DNA of 64,000 bases from Mucilaginibacter sp. OK283. GTDB lineage: Bacteria; Bacteroidota; Bacteroidia; Sphingobacteriales; Sphingobacteriaceae. The notes under the pieces are model-generated. The model worked only from the letters and a program-made list of their open reading frames with translations, ran no database searches and was not told the DNA's origin. Below are positions 1 to 8,750 of the stretch, one piece after another (the stretch's first letter is position 1; each line of letters starts with the position of its first letter). The stretch covers positions 310,001 through 374,000 of the forward strand of contig NZ_FODR01000001.1 of NCBI RefSeq assembly GCF_900110415.1, written 5' to 3'. Both the position numbers and the translations under genes were made by a program.

Positions 1-126
1 CCGTCAACCAATAAATTTACCGACCCAGAGTTTAACGATGATACCAGCAACGCAGTTGGTAGAACAACTTTAAACCAGGCTCCGCCAACCAGAATAATCA
101 GCGGCACTTTAGCTGTAACTTTTTAA
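1..126 (+). CDS. SusC/RagA TonB-dependent outer-membrane transporter, C-terminal end (partial)
   Basis: The window opens inside a reading frame that runs without a stop to the TAA at 124-126 and encodes about 41 residues. They end in GTLAVTF, a beta-strand closing on a terminal phenylalanine, as is usual for outer-membrane barrels. A SusD-like lipoprotein gene follows within 20 nt, and SusC and SusD genes are almost always paired in Bacteroidota, so this is read as the last strand of the TonB-dependent SusC transporter of a glycan or nutrient uptake complex. Only the tail is visible, so the identification rests on the neighbour and the C-terminal pattern. Confidence 0.7.
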   Translation, partial: PSTNKFTDPEFNDDTSNAVGRTTLNQAPPTRIISGTLAVTF

Positions 127-146
127 CAAAGAAATTGATAGAAAAA

Positions 147-1739
147 ATGAAAACGAAAACAATATTTAAGCGAAAAGTTAGCTTAGGCTTATTTTTCACG
201 GCTGTGCTCTTAACAGGTATTGTAGGCTGTCAGAAAGGAACATTTAATGTTAATGATGTAAACCCTAACTCACCAACGTCTGCACCTGCTAAATATTCAT
301 TAAGTTCATCATTGGCTGCTACCGCGAATTTGGTACAGGGTGGCAATGCTGATGTTTTGGAAAACTGGATGGGCTACTGGACACAAAGCGGAGGCTTTAC
401 ACCAAGTACAACTTACGTAATTTACCAGATCACGAGTAGTAACTTTACGGGTAACTTCGATAATGCTTATTTAAATTTGTCAAACTATAACCTGTTATTA
501 AAAACTGTAGGTAATGATCCTGTACAGGCTAATTACAGGGCCATTGCGATGATCATGGAATCATACGTATATCAACGTTTGGTGGATTTGTACAATGGTG
601 TTCCTTATTCACAAGCTTTAATTGTAAACAGCACATTTTCATATAAATATGATGATGCTCAAACAATCTATAAAAGTATAACTGCTAAATGCGACTCTGC
701 GATAGCCATCATCAATGCTAATGCAGATAAAGCAACAAGCCCAGGTAATTATGACGTGGTGTTTGGCGGCGATATGGCCAAATGGACTATGTTTGCAAAC
801 ACATTAAAACTAAAGCTTTTAATGCGCCAAACAGAAGGCGGTATAGGGGGTAGCGCGGTGAAATCGGCTTTGGCAATAAATCCCAACGTTCCCGCTAACC
901 AAGCTGATAAAACCTATAAGGCTTCTGACTTTTTGTCGATTGACGCAGCAGTAAATCCAGGTTATTCAAATGCATCTGATGCACAGGAGAATCCTTTTTA
1001 CTTCGATGTAGTTGCAACTGCAACAGGTGCAAATGGTGCTAACACCGTTTACTGGCGTGCAAATAGCTACGGTGTTAATTTTTTCAGAAATAATAATGAT
1101 CCCCGTGGTAACTATGTATATTGCCCGCAAGGTGTTGAAGCTGTCAAATATGCAGCCCCAATAAATGACCTTTCGAAAATTAAAGGTAGAGATTACGGCA
1201 GTGTTAATGGCAATGGCGAATCAAATACAGTAATTTCTGCTATTTTGGGAACCGGCTTTACATCTGCTGGCGTGCAAAAAGGTCCTGGGCAGGCAGCTGT
1301 ACTTTTACCTGCTTCTGAGAGCTTATTTTTACAGGCAGAGGCAATAGAGCGTGGCTATCTTGCAGGCTCGGCAGCAACAATGTATAAATCTGCGGTTGCA
1401 GCATCCTTTACCTTTTTGGGAGCTCCGGGAGCAGCAGACTATACAAGCCAGAACAATGCATCGACAAACTATGCTGTTGCGACAGATAAGATCAAACTGA
1501 TAATTACTCAAAAATGGGCAGCAATGAACTCAGTTGATCCATTAGAGTCATATAGCGATTGGAGAAGGTTGGGTATCCCAACAGATTTACCGGTATCAAA
1601 ATACCCTGGCGTTACGGTAACACATATCCCGTACCGTTTGCCTTACCCAATAAACGAAACCACATTGAATAGTGCCAACGTGCCTGCGGGTGGTGGCGGT
1701 AATGATTTGTTTACTTCTAAGATATTCTGGATGAAGTAA
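147..1739 (+). CDS. SusD/RagB-like nutrient-binding outer-membrane lipoprotein
   Basis: A 530-residue surface lipoprotein that would cap the upstream SusC channel and bind its substrate. The N-terminus has a basic stretch, a hydrophobic core and a lipobox GIVGC, giving a lipid-anchored cysteine. The mature part begins with NVNPNSP-type residues and continues with a helical TPR-like fold and motifs such as ENWMGYW and YQRLVDLYNGVPYS, typical of the SusD-like family of about 500 residues (Pfam SusD-like_2 group). ATG at 147 is preferred; an in-frame TTG at 135 would add four residues. It lies 20 nt after the SusC stop and 44 nt before a DUF1735 gene, so the three probably form one operon. The ligand cannot be told from the sequence. 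Confidence 0.9.
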   Translation: MKTKTIFKRKVSLGLFFTAVLLTGIVGCQKGTFNVNDVNPNSPTSAPAKYSLSSSLAATANLVQGGNADVLENWMGYWTQSGGFTPSTTYVIYQITSSNFTGNFDNAYLNLSNYNLLLKTVGNDPVQANYRAIAMIMESYVYQRLVDLYNGVPYSQALIVNSTFSYKYDDAQTIYKSITAKCDSAIAIINANADKATSPGNYDVVFGGDMAKWTMFANTLKLKLLMRQTEGGIGGSAVKSALAINPNVPANQADKTYKASDFLSIDAAVNPGYSNASDAQENPFYFDVVATATGANGANTVYWRANSYGVNFFRNNNDPRGNYVYCPQGVEAVKYAAPINDLSKIKGRDYGSVNGNGESNTVISAILGTGFTSAGVQKGPGQAAVLLPASESLFLQAEAIERGYLAGSAATMYKSAVAASFTFLGAPGAADYTSQNNASTNYAVATDKIKLIITQKWAAMNSVDPLESYSDWRRLGIPTDLPVSKYPGVTVTHIPYRLPYPINETTLNSANVPAGGGGNDLFTSKIFWMK

Positions 1740-1783
1740 GCTATCCGCTTATGTTTAATAAATAAATAATAAAACAGAAAGAA

Positions 1784-2734
1784 ATGAAAAAATTAATCAT
1801 ATTATTAGGAGTCCTTACCGTCTCGCTTTCGTCTTGTTTAAAAGACAAGCCAAACGTGGATTTATCAAATATCGGTACCTTTGCCGAGTTGCCCCATAGC
1901 GGGATACCGTATTTTAGTGCGGATGCTATAACGGACGGACAGGATGCCGATGGTTTTGTTAGCAGAGATTTTTATATTAATATCACTGGCCAATATGCTC
2001 CGTCGTCGGATGTAGTAGTTACATTAGCCGTTGATAATTCGCTTGTTGATGCTTATAATACAGCCAATCCTGCTGTATTGCCAAATATCCCTTACATCGC
2101 TGTTCCAACCGCAGCTTACTCGTTATCTGCAACTACAACAACGATTAAAGCCGGTACACGAACTGCGATTATAACAGTTAAGTTTAATAAAAATAAAATG
2201 GATCCGGCCGCCAGCTATATGTTGCCGGTAAAAATTGCCAGTGCCAGCGGGAGTGGCGTAGCTTTGAGTGCTAACTTTAATATCCATTATTTTCACTTCA
2301 TTGGTAATGACTTTGCCGGCCCCTATACCCATTATTATACCAGGTGGGAGCAAGCGGATAGTACAGCGTCAGCCCCTTCTTCAAAACGAGTTAATAAAGG
2401 GACTTCTATTTTTAACCCTATTAGCCCTCAGGAGTTTACTGTAACTACCTCTTATTATACAGCACCTCGTTATGACGTGACTTTTGTTAAAACAGGAACC
2501 GGTGCTTCTGCTACCTATTCAAAATTTGTAATTAAATTTTATGGATCAGATATAGCAGATCTGTTTACACCCGGAGGCGTGGTGTTGGCGACTGGTCCGT
2601 TCTTTTTACCGGCAAATTATCACACTACACCTTTTGATCCAAACGGGGTTTATACTTATGCGCAGTCGTTAAAACTATTCAGGTTTTACTTTACCACTGC
2701 TTCGAGAGCAATTATCGATGAATATGCTCGATAG
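1784..2734 (+). CDS. DUF1735-domain surface lipoprotein
   Basis: A 316-residue lipoprotein with signal MKKLIILLGVLTVSLSSC, where the lipobox is LSSC. The first half (about residues 30-170) is a beta-rich domain of the DUF1735/BT_3987 N-terminal type, with the motif run VDNSLVDAYNTAN and an IKAGTRTAIITVKF strand. The second half is less conserved and probably binds glycan. Proteins of this kind sit after SusCD pairs as accessory surface glycan-binding proteins. It is the last gene of the operon: a strong hairpin terminator follows 60 nt after the stop. The operon holds no glycoside hydrolase inside the window, so the substrate is unknown. Confidence 0.8.
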   Translation: MKKLIILLGVLTVSLSSCLKDKPNVDLSNIGTFAELPHSGIPYFSADAITDGQDADGFVSRDFYINITGQYAPSSDVVVTLAVDNSLVDAYNTANPAVLPNIPYIAVPTAAYSLSATTTTIKAGTRTAIITVKFNKNKMDPAASYMLPVKIASASGSGVALSANFNIHYFHFIGNDFAGPYTHYYTRWEQADSTASAPSSKRVNKGTSIFNPISPQEFTVTTSYYTAPRYDVTFVKTGTGASATYSKFVIKFYGSDIADLFTPGGVVLATGPFFLPANYHTTPFDPNGVYTYAQSLKLFRFYFTTASRAIIDEYAR

Positions 2735-2792
2735 GGGTTAGTAAAACATAAGCAATATTTGCTTTATAGTTTAACTGGATCTTCAGTTTTTA

Positions 2793-2824
2793 AAAAAGAC
2801 CGCTCAGCAATGGGCGGTCTTTTA
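2793..2824 (+). terminator. Rho-independent terminator after the SusCD operon
   Basis: AGACCGC at 2797-2803 pairs with GCGGTCT at 2814-2820. The stem is extended by flanking A and T runs and followed by a T-rich tail. It closes the SusC-SusD-DUF1735 operon. Confidence 0.85.
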
Positions 2825-2881
2825 TTTTATTTTACTATTATTATTAAAATCTTATTAGTAGCTTAGTATAAACATATTACG

Positions 2882-3877
2882 ATGAAAAAGAATATTGCCT
2901 TTGCAGTTTTACTTATAGCGACTGCTAAGTTTTCAGTAGCACAATCAATAACAGCCTCGGGCACGGTAAAAAACGAAAAAGGCGAAGCGGTGCGATCTGC
3001 ATTAGTGCAGGAGTCTGATACAAAAACGGTAACCTATACAGATTCACTTGGGTTTTTCACTTTGCCGGTTAAAAGTGCAAACGAACAAATAGTAGTGAGC
3101 GCGAAGGGTTATAAAGACGAAAAAGTATTAGCAAAAGATAACAACATTGTAGTAGTGCTTAAGCCCGGAAAATCGGGCGTTAAAGAAATGACGCCTGGTG
3201 ATCCTGATAAAATTGTCAACTCTGCAGGTGGAGTTAACACTACTCAGGGTTATTCTTTCTTCAATGTTTCATCGGCTGGCGGTGGTAATTTATTTAATAT
3301 CAGTCGCAAGGAGGATACCAAGGGTAGCCGCTATTTAGTTGGCGATGGCTGGGCTAAAGGCTATGTGGTTGACAAAACCGGTGCTACAGTTAAAAACGAC
3401 AATTTTGCCTATAACTATGACAAGATCAATGGATCGTTGTTATTAACCCAGGATAAACGCGCAGCTGTTGATGTTGACCGCGACCAGATACAAAGCTTTA
3501 CAATTTATAACAAACTCGATCAGCCGGAAACCTATACTTTGGTAACTGCTATTAATCCCACCCATTACAGCCAGGTATTATCAGATGGTAGCAAATACAA
3601 AGTTTACAAATTTACCAAAACAACCTTTGTGAAGTCGGATTTTAAAACCGATGGTATGACATCAACCGGGAACCATTATGACGAGTACGTTGACGAGCCA
3701 ACTTATTACGTGCTTAATGTTAAAACTTCGGCTTTGCAAAAAATATCTTTGAAAGCAAAAGCCATCAAACAGATTTTCGCTGCCGATGCTGATAAAGTAA
3801 AAGCGTATTTCAGCGATCATGCTGATGATGATATTAACGATACCTTCCTGAGCAACCTTGCCGATTCCTTGAATTAG
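2882..3877 (+). CDS. secreted protein with carboxypeptidase-regulatory-like domain and a repeated-gene C-terminal domain
   Basis: 331 residues with a cleavable signal peptide ending FSVAQ. Residues 22-95 look like a carboxypeptidase-regulatory-like beta-sandwich (SGTVKNEKGEAVRSALVQ and a VKSANEQIVVSAKGYKDEK strand), a common N-terminal module in Bacteroidota surface proteins. From about residue 140 to the end the protein closely matches the next gene: KGSRYL, NYDKI, YKVYKFTKT, YDEYVDEP and IKQIFAADADKVKA are nearly the same in both. I recognise no described family for this shared domain of about 190 residues. It is flanked by its own terminator, so it is probably monocistronic. Function unknown; it is exported and possibly surface-bound. 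Confidence 0.75.
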   Translation: MKKNIAFAVLLIATAKFSVAQSITASGTVKNEKGEAVRSALVQESDTKTVTYTDSLGFFTLPVKSANEQIVVSAKGYKDEKVLAKDNNIVVVLKPGKSGVKEMTPGDPDKIVNSAGGVNTTQGYSFFNVSSAGGGNLFNISRKEDTKGSRYLVGDGWAKGYVVDKTGATVKNDNFAYNYDKINGSLLLTQDKRAAVDVDRDQIQSFTIYNKLDQPETYTLVTAINPTHYSQVLSDGSKYKVYKFTKTTFVKSDFKTDGMTSTGNHYDEYVDEPTYYVLNVKTSALQKISLKAKAIKQIFAADADKVKAYFSDHADDDINDTFLSNLADSLN

Positions 3878-3901
3878 CAAATCGGAAAGGAATATATTTT
3901 T

Positions 3902-3937
3902 AAAAAGACCGTTAGCATAAAACCTAATGGTCTTTTT
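3902..3937 (+). terminator. Rho-independent terminator between the paralogous genes
   Basis: AAAAAGACC at 3902-3910 pairs with GGTCTTTTT at 3929-3937, with a partly paired inner part (TTAG/CTAA) and a T run. It separates the two tandem paralogues. Confidence 0.85.
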
Positions 3938-3972
3938 TATTATAATTTAAATAAAAATTTTACCGGTTTAAA

Positions 3973-4677
3973 ATGAAAATAAAACATATAGCAGCGCTCG
4001 TGTTGTTCATGATAACATGCGACGTTTTAAAAGCGCAGACAGGCACAAACAGCATTTCATCTACGGGGATCATGTCTGGTACAGGGATGGCCTATAACCT
4101 GGTTAACAATGAAGGTACCAAGGGCAGCAGGTATTTATTTGACACCTGGGTTAAAGGTTACGTTACCGACAACAAAGGAAATACAGTTAACAGCGAAAAT
4201 TATACATTTAATTATGATAAAATAGAGGGCGCATTACTACTGAGCCAGGATAAACAAACCGCCATTGCCGTTGATAAAGAACATGTAAAAAACTTTGTGG
4301 TTTACAATAAGGCAGATAAGGCTATGGCTTTTGAATACGTGCCCGCAATTGATGCCACGCACTATTGCGAAGTATTGGCAACCGGGAGCAAGTATAAAAT
4401 ATATAAGTTTACCAAAACCAGGTTTATAAAAGCCGATTATAAGAACGATGGTATATCATCAAGCGGCAACAAATATGATGAGTATGTTGATGAACCTGCT
4501 TATTATGTAGTTGATGCTAAAACACCGGCACCACAAAAAATAAGCTTAAAAAATAAAGCCATTAAGCAAGTTTTTGCTGCAGATGCGGATAAAGTAAAAG
4601 CATTTTTTACAGATCACAAAGATGATGATATTGACGAAGCATTCTTAGCGGCCCTCGGCAACTATCTGAATCAGTAA
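3973..4677 (+). CDS. secreted paralogue of the preceding gene, without the N-terminal beta-sandwich
   Basis: 234 residues with signal peptide MKIKHIAALVLFMITCDVLKAQ. After a short linker it consists of the same domain of about 190 residues that forms the C-terminal half of the gene ending at 3877. Shared blocks are TKGSRYL, NYDKI, LSQDKQ, YKIYKFTKTRF, NKYDEYVDEP and AIKQVFAADADKVKAFF, ending with an acidic DDDID stretch. The pair clearly arose by tandem duplication followed by gain or loss of the N-terminal module. No known enzyme motif is visible. An intergenic terminator separates the two, so they can be expressed independently. Confidence 0.75.
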   Translation: MKIKHIAALVLFMITCDVLKAQTGTNSISSTGIMSGTGMAYNLVNNEGTKGSRYLFDTWVKGYVTDNKGNTVNSENYTFNYDKIEGALLLSQDKQTAIAVDKEHVKNFVVYNKADKAMAFEYVPAIDATHYCEVLATGSKYKIYKFTKTRFIKADYKNDGISSSGNKYDEYVDEPAYYVVDAKTPAPQKISLKNKAIKQVFAADADKVKAFFTDHKDDDIDEAFLAALGNYLNQ

Positions 4678-4722
4678 ATTAGTAAGCACGACGTTGTTTG
4701 AGGCCCGCTTGCTAATTCGGGG

Positions 4723-5130
4723 CTACTTTTTATCCACACTATATTTACCCGGGCCTATAAATATTAAGCCGGCAAATACTATGGCGTCTTCAATAGCATG
4801 AGCCGCTTCGCCCAGGCCGCCGCCGGTGCGCAAATGCATTAGCGCAGCTATAACCAGGTTGATAAACAATAAAATACATACCGGGCGGAATGCAAGCCCG
4901 ATAATAAGCAGAAACCCGCCCAGCAGTTCGGTAACGGCTGCCAGTAAGCCCCACACCATGGGTAAAAAGTGAATGCCAATATATTTCATTGATCCGCCAA
5001 GCTCGGTCCATTCCTTAGGGCCTCCCATCAGTTTAGGGTAACCGTGGTAAATAAACATAACGCCCAAACCCACACGGATAATTAAAAGTCCGAAGTTTTT
5101 GTAATTGCTTAAATTGCTAAATAATGCCAT
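4723..5130 (-). CDS. DoxX family membrane protein
   Basis: 135 residues, four hydrophobic segments. The start LIIRVGLGVMFIYHGYPKL is the typical first helix of DoxX, followed by the family's LLGGFLLIIGL helix and a C-terminal helix ending IFIGPGKYSVD. DoxX-like proteins are small inner-membrane proteins sometimes linked to sulfur or redox metabolism, but for most members, including this one, the role is not established. It is transcribed with the LD-carboxypeptidase gene upstream (57 nt gap, same strand), which may be only proximity. Confidence 0.85.
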   Translation of the reverse strand: MALFSNLSNYKNFGLLIIRVGLGVMFIYHGYPKLMGGPKEWTELGGSMKYIGIHFLPMVWGLLAAVTELLGGFLLIIGLAFRPVCILLFINLVIAALMHLRTGGGLGEAAHAIEDAIVFAGLIFIGPGKYSVDKK

Positions 5131-5186
5131 GTACTAATGATTAAAATGGTGTTTTAGTTTTGATTGCCTGTTATGATCCGCGGGTG

Positions 5187-6176
5187 TTAAACAAATTTCA
5201 AATGGCTGTGTTGCTTCCCTACACTCAGGGTTACGTTGCGGCCAAATATAAGGCTGCAGTTATCGGGTATATGTCCTGCCGGGAAATCAAAACAAACAGG
5301 ATAATTGTAGCGCTGTACAATATCCATAATAATTTCGGGTACGGTTTGGCCAAAGGGAATATCGTTATCTTTTACATCGGTAAACCCGCCAACCACCAGG
5401 CCTGCCAGGCTTTTGAGCTTGCCTGCCCTGTCAAGGCAGCGCAGCATACGGTCGATGCTGTAAAGATATTCGCCTACATCTTCAATGAATAACACTTTTC
5501 CTGTGTAATCAATATCAGATACCGAGCCCGATACCGCTACAAGTAACGACAAATTGCCGCCGATAAGGATGCCGCTGCTATCGCCAGCGCGATTGGCGGC
5601 ATGCGATGTAAATTCGTAAGCCAGTTGTTCGCCAAATAAGGTCTTTCGCAGCGTATCTAGCGACCGTACCGATGCATCGGGAATATTTACCGGCATTTGC
5701 CCATGAATGGTTTGTGCGTGGTAATTGGCAAACAGGTGGGTGTGTAATACAGTGATATCGCTAAAACCGATGATCCATTTGGGTTGTTGGGCAAACCGGC
5801 TAAAATCAACTTTGTCAATCATCCGGATGGTGCCATAGCCGCCCCGCGCTGCTATGATGGCTTTAATGCTGTTATCGTCAATAAAACGTTGCAGGTCTTT
5901 CGCACGCAATTCATCATCGCCGGCAAATTGATGGTAGGATGCTGTTACGGTTTCACCCAATATAACTTCCAATCCCCATGATTGTAACAGGGTAACCGCG
6001 TCTGTCATTGGATTGGGCAGTTTTTTTGCCGGGCATACAATGGCAATTTTATCACCTTTTTTTAAGTAAGGAGGAAGTTGGAAAGTTGGGAAGTCGGGAA
6101 GCCCGGAAGTCGGTGAGTTTGAAAGATCCGAAGTCGGCAGGTCCGCATGTTCAGAATTAGTTAGTGATTCACTCAT
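5187..6176 (-). CDS. LD-carboxypeptidase, peptidase family S66
   Basis: 329 residues. S66 enzymes remove the terminal D-Ala from murein tetrapeptides during cell-wall recycling. Family features are visible: the opening PYLKKGDKIAIVCPAKK, the RGGYGTIRM block, the nucleophile region IIGFSDITVLHTH (Ser of FSD), the glutamate region FIEDVGEYLYSIDRML and the histidine in FPAGHIPDN. No signal peptide is seen, which suits a cytoplasmic enzyme. The first 35 residues are an odd, low-complexity extension (LPTSDLSNSPTSGLPDFPTF) encoded by an intergenic-type repeat; the conserved domain begins right after it, so the true start may lie further in, but no internal ATG sits before the domain. Confidence 0.85.
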   Translation of the reverse strand: MSESLTNSEHADLPTSDLSNSPTSGLPDFPTFQLPPYLKKGDKIAIVCPAKKLPNPMTDAVTLLQSWGLEVILGETVTASYHQFAGDDELRAKDLQRFIDDNSIKAIIAARGGYGTIRMIDKVDFSRFAQQPKWIIGFSDITVLHTHLFANYHAQTIHGQMPVNIPDASVRSLDTLRKTLFGEQLAYEFTSHAANRAGDSSGILIGGNLSLLVAVSGSVSDIDYTGKVLFIEDVGEYLYSIDRMLRCLDRAGKLKSLAGLVVGGFTDVKDNDIPFGQTVPEIIMDIVQRYNYPVCFDFPAGHIPDNCSLIFGRNVTLSVGKQHSHLKFV

Positions 6177-6243
6177 GTTTATGTAATAAAGGCTTTCTAT
6201 CTTTCGGACTTTCCTGACTTTCCCGTCTTTCGGACTTCCCGAC
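6070..6243. repeat. inverted low-complexity repeat around the LD-carboxypeptidase start
   Basis: On the + strand 6070-6138 is purine-rich with repeated GGAAGTCGG/GGAAAGTTGG units, and 6192-6243 is pyrimidine-rich with CTTTCGGACTTTCC and GACTTTCCC units, roughly the reverse complement of the first arm. The left arm is inside the coding sequence and the right arm lies in the metG leader. It looks like an interspersed, slippage-prone intergenic repeat that has grown into the gene. Confidence 0.6.
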
Positions 6244-6259
6244 TAAAAACCTATCTTTG
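6228..6259 (+). promoter_or_regulatory. Bacteroidota-type sigma-A promoter for metG
   Basis: TATCTTTG at 6252-6259, followed by C, fits the TAnnTTTG -7 box of Bacteroidota. A TTTC at 6228-6231 lies 20 nt upstream in the place of the -33 TTTG. Transcription would start about 20 nt before the metG ATG. Confidence 0.5.
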
Positions 6260-6285
6260 CAAATTATTTATAACGTCGCTTATTC

Positions 6286-8358
6286 ATGTCACAACTCAAC
6301 AAATATAAAAGATATACGGTTACTTCTGCATTGCCTTACGCCAATGGTCCTTTACACATTGGCCACCTGGCGGGTGCTTACCTGCCGGCCGATATTTTTG
6401 TAAGGCACCTGAGGCTCAAAAAAAAGGATGTGTTATACGTTTGCGGATCTGACGAACACGGTGCCGCCATTACCATTAAGGCAAAAAAAGAAGGCACTAC
6501 CCCCCAGGCTATTATAGATAAGTACCACACCCAGATAAAAGAAAGCTTTGAAGAGTTTGGGATTGCGTTTGATATTTACCACCGTACATCATCGTCTATA
6601 CATCATGATTTATCGCAGGAGTTTTTCCTGAACCTTTACGAAAAGGACGAGTTTGTTGAAAAATTCAGCGAGCAGTATTACGACGAGGATTACCAGCAAT
6701 TTTTAGCAGACAGGTACATTACCGGCACCTGCCCAAACTGCCACAATGAAAATGCCTATGGCGATCAGTGCGAGCGTTGCGGTACATCATTAAACCCAAC
6801 CGACCTGATTAACCCGGTATCAACCCTCAGTGGTAAAACCCCCATTTTAAAGCCAACTAAACATTGGTACCTGCCTTTGGATAAATACCAGCCCTGGCTG
6901 GAGCAATGGATAGATACCAAGGAAGGCGATTGGAAAACCAACGTATTTGGCCAATGTAAATCGTGGCTAAAATCGGGACTGCAGCCACGTTCTATGACCC
7001 GCGATTTGGACTGGGGTATTGATGTGCCACTGGAAGAAGCTAAGGGCAAAAAGCTATATGTATGGATGGATGCACCGATAGGCTATATCTCGGCCACCAA
7101 GCAATGGGCCATTGATAATAATAGGGATTGGAAATTATACTGGAAAAAACAAGCCGATGAGCAGGATAATGCCTGTTTGCTGCATTTTATTGGTAAGGAT
7201 AATATTGTGTTTCACTGTATTATTTTCCCATCGATACTGCACGCTCATGGCGAGTACATTTTACCGCAAAATGTACCCGCCAACGAGTTTTTAAACTTAG
7301 AGGGCGACAAACTATCAACCTCGCGCAATCACGCTGTTTGGCTGCATGAATACCTGAAGGAATTTCCGGGCAGGCAGGATGAGCTGCGCTATGTACTAAC
7401 CTCGATTTTACCCGAAACCAGCGACAGCGAGTTTACCTGGAAAGATTACCAGGCCCGCATCAATAACGAATTGGTGGCTATACTTGGTAATTTTGTAAAC
7501 CGGGTAATGATACTGATGCATAAATTTTACGATGGTAAAGTTATACGCGCGTCTGATAAACTCGAATTGCAGGATGAGTACCTGAATACCGAGATTGGTA
7601 TTTGTTATGACGAGATAGAAAAAAACCTGGAAGCTTATCGCTATCGCCAGGCCTTGCAGGCCGTAATGGATATTGCCCGCCTGGGTAACCGCTACCTTAC
7701 CGAAAAGGAACCATGGAAAGCTATTAAAACCGATCCGGAAGGTGCAAAGGAAGCCTTGCACAACTGTTTGCTCATTATTGGTCATTTGGCTACTGCCGCG
7801 CAGCCATTTTTGCCGGCAACAGCCAAAAAGATCATAGGTATGTTAAACCTGCCCAACCAGGTTATTACTTACGATCAGGAGATCACTTTTGATAACGGCC
7901 ATCAGCTAAACCCGGCCGCGTTATTGTTTAATAAAATTGAGGACGACGCGATTGAATGCCAACTAAAAAAGTTACAAGATAAAAAAGAAGCCGCCGCCCC
8001 GGAAAAAACTATAAACGTGCAGCCCGCGAAAGAGAATGTTAATTTTGAAAGCTTCGCGGCAATGGACATCCGCACCGGGACTATCCTGACTGCCGAAAAA
8101 GTGGCCAAAACCAAAAAACTGCTCAAACTAACCATAGATACAGGCATCGACCAACGGACAGTGGTATCCGGCATAGCAGAATATTACGAGCCGGAAGCCA
8201 TCATAGGCCAAAAAGTGAGCATCCTGGTAAATTTAGAGCCTCGTGAAATAAAAGGCATCGTATCACAAGGAATGATACTGATGGCCGAAAATAGCGAAGG
8301 CAAATTAAGCTTTGTTGCACCGGTGGAGGATTTTCATACAGGGGCGGTGATTAGGTAG
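6286..8358 (+). CDS. metG: methionyl-tRNA synthetase with C-terminal tRNA-binding domain
   Basis: 690 residues. It charges tRNA-Met with methionine in the cytoplasm. The class I signatures are present: HIGH at residues 24-27, a KLSTS variant of KMSKS at 342-346 (DKLSTSRNHAVW), and the zinc knuckle with CPNC near 149-152 followed by CERCG. The anticodon-binding helical domain follows, then a charged linker, then from about residue 585 a fused Trbp111-like OB fold (FAAMDIRTGTI, VSGIAEYYEPE, REIKGIVSQGM), as in bacterial dimeric MetRS. It starts at the ATG 26 nt downstream of a good Bacteroidota -7 box. Intact and ordinary for the phylum. Confidence 0.98.
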   Translation: MSQLNKYKRYTVTSALPYANGPLHIGHLAGAYLPADIFVRHLRLKKKDVLYVCGSDEHGAAITIKAKKEGTTPQAIIDKYHTQIKESFEEFGIAFDIYHRTSSSIHHDLSQEFFLNLYEKDEFVEKFSEQYYDEDYQQFLADRYITGTCPNCHNENAYGDQCERCGTSLNPTDLINPVSTLSGKTPILKPTKHWYLPLDKYQPWLEQWIDTKEGDWKTNVFGQCKSWLKSGLQPRSMTRDLDWGIDVPLEEAKGKKLYVWMDAPIGYISATKQWAIDNNRDWKLYWKKQADEQDNACLLHFIGKDNIVFHCIIFPSILHAHGEYILPQNVPANEFLNLEGDKLSTSRNHAVWLHEYLKEFPGRQDELRYVLTSILPETSDSEFTWKDYQARINNELVAILGNFVNRVMILMHKFYDGKVIRASDKLELQDEYLNTEIGICYDEIEKNLEAYRYRQALQAVMDIARLGNRYLTEKEPWKAIKTDPEGAKEALHNCLLIIGHLATAAQPFLPATAKKIIGMLNLPNQVITYDQEITFDNGHQLNPAALLFNKIEDDAIECQLKKLQDKKEAAAPEKTINVQPAKENVNFESFAAMDIRTGTILTAEKVAKTKKLLKLTIDTGIDQRTVVSGIAEYYEPEAIIGQKVSILVNLEPREIKGIVSQGMILMAENSEGKLSFVAPVEDFHTGAVIR

Positions 8359-8485
8359 ACTTTGGATGTGCAGATGGTTGTGTTTTTAACCCGATAAAAA
8401 TTTGCTGCTTAGGCATGTGATTTTTCAGGTATAATTTGCACCTTTGCAAGCTGATTAAAGGTTATGCCTTTTATCAGCCATAACA

Positions 8486-8557
8486 GGTCCCGTAGTTCAA
8501 CGGATAGAATAGGAGTTTCCTAAACTCTAGATATGAGTTCGATTCTCGTCGGGACCA
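8486..8557 (+). tRNA. tRNA-Arg (anticodon CCT)
   Basis: Acceptor arms GGTCCCG (8486-8492) and CGGGACC (8550-8556) pair over 7 bp. The anticodon stem GGAGT/ACTCT closes the loop TTCCTAA, giving anticodon CCT, which decodes AGG. The T-arm is ATGAG-TTCGATT-CTCGT. The discriminator base is A at 8557, and CCA is not encoded (the next bases are CTA). A terminator follows directly. Confidence 0.93.
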
Positions 8558-8562
8558 CTAAA
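8542..8562 (+). repeat. tRNA-Arg 3' end, reference copy of a recurring direct repeat
   Basis: ATTCTCGTCGGGACCACTAAA at the tRNA 3' end. The inner 12 bases GTCGGGACCACT recur exactly at 26993-27004, and 19 of the 21 bases recur at 30884-30904 in the same orientation. tRNA 3' ends are classic attB sites, so this is a candidate left boundary of an integrated island. No integrase is visible. Confidence 0.5.
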
Positions 8563-8594
8563 GGAAATGTTCTTTACAGAATGTTTCCTTTTTT
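8560..8594 (+). terminator. terminator of the tRNA-Arg gene
   Basis: AAAGGAAA at 8560-8567 pairs with TTTCCTTT at 8584-8591. Inner TGTTC/GAATG wobble pairs and a six-base loop complete the hairpin, and a T run follows. Confidence 0.8.
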
Positions 8595-8750
8595 AGTTAA
8601 TTCAACTATTTGATTTACAGTTTATTATGTTGTTTTTCTTATCCGAAAAATGGAGTTCGATATTTTTTAAAATTGATATCAATTTACGAATATCGATTTC
8701 AAAATGTACGTTATTTCAATTTAAGCGACAATTTTGGAGTTTGATTCACG

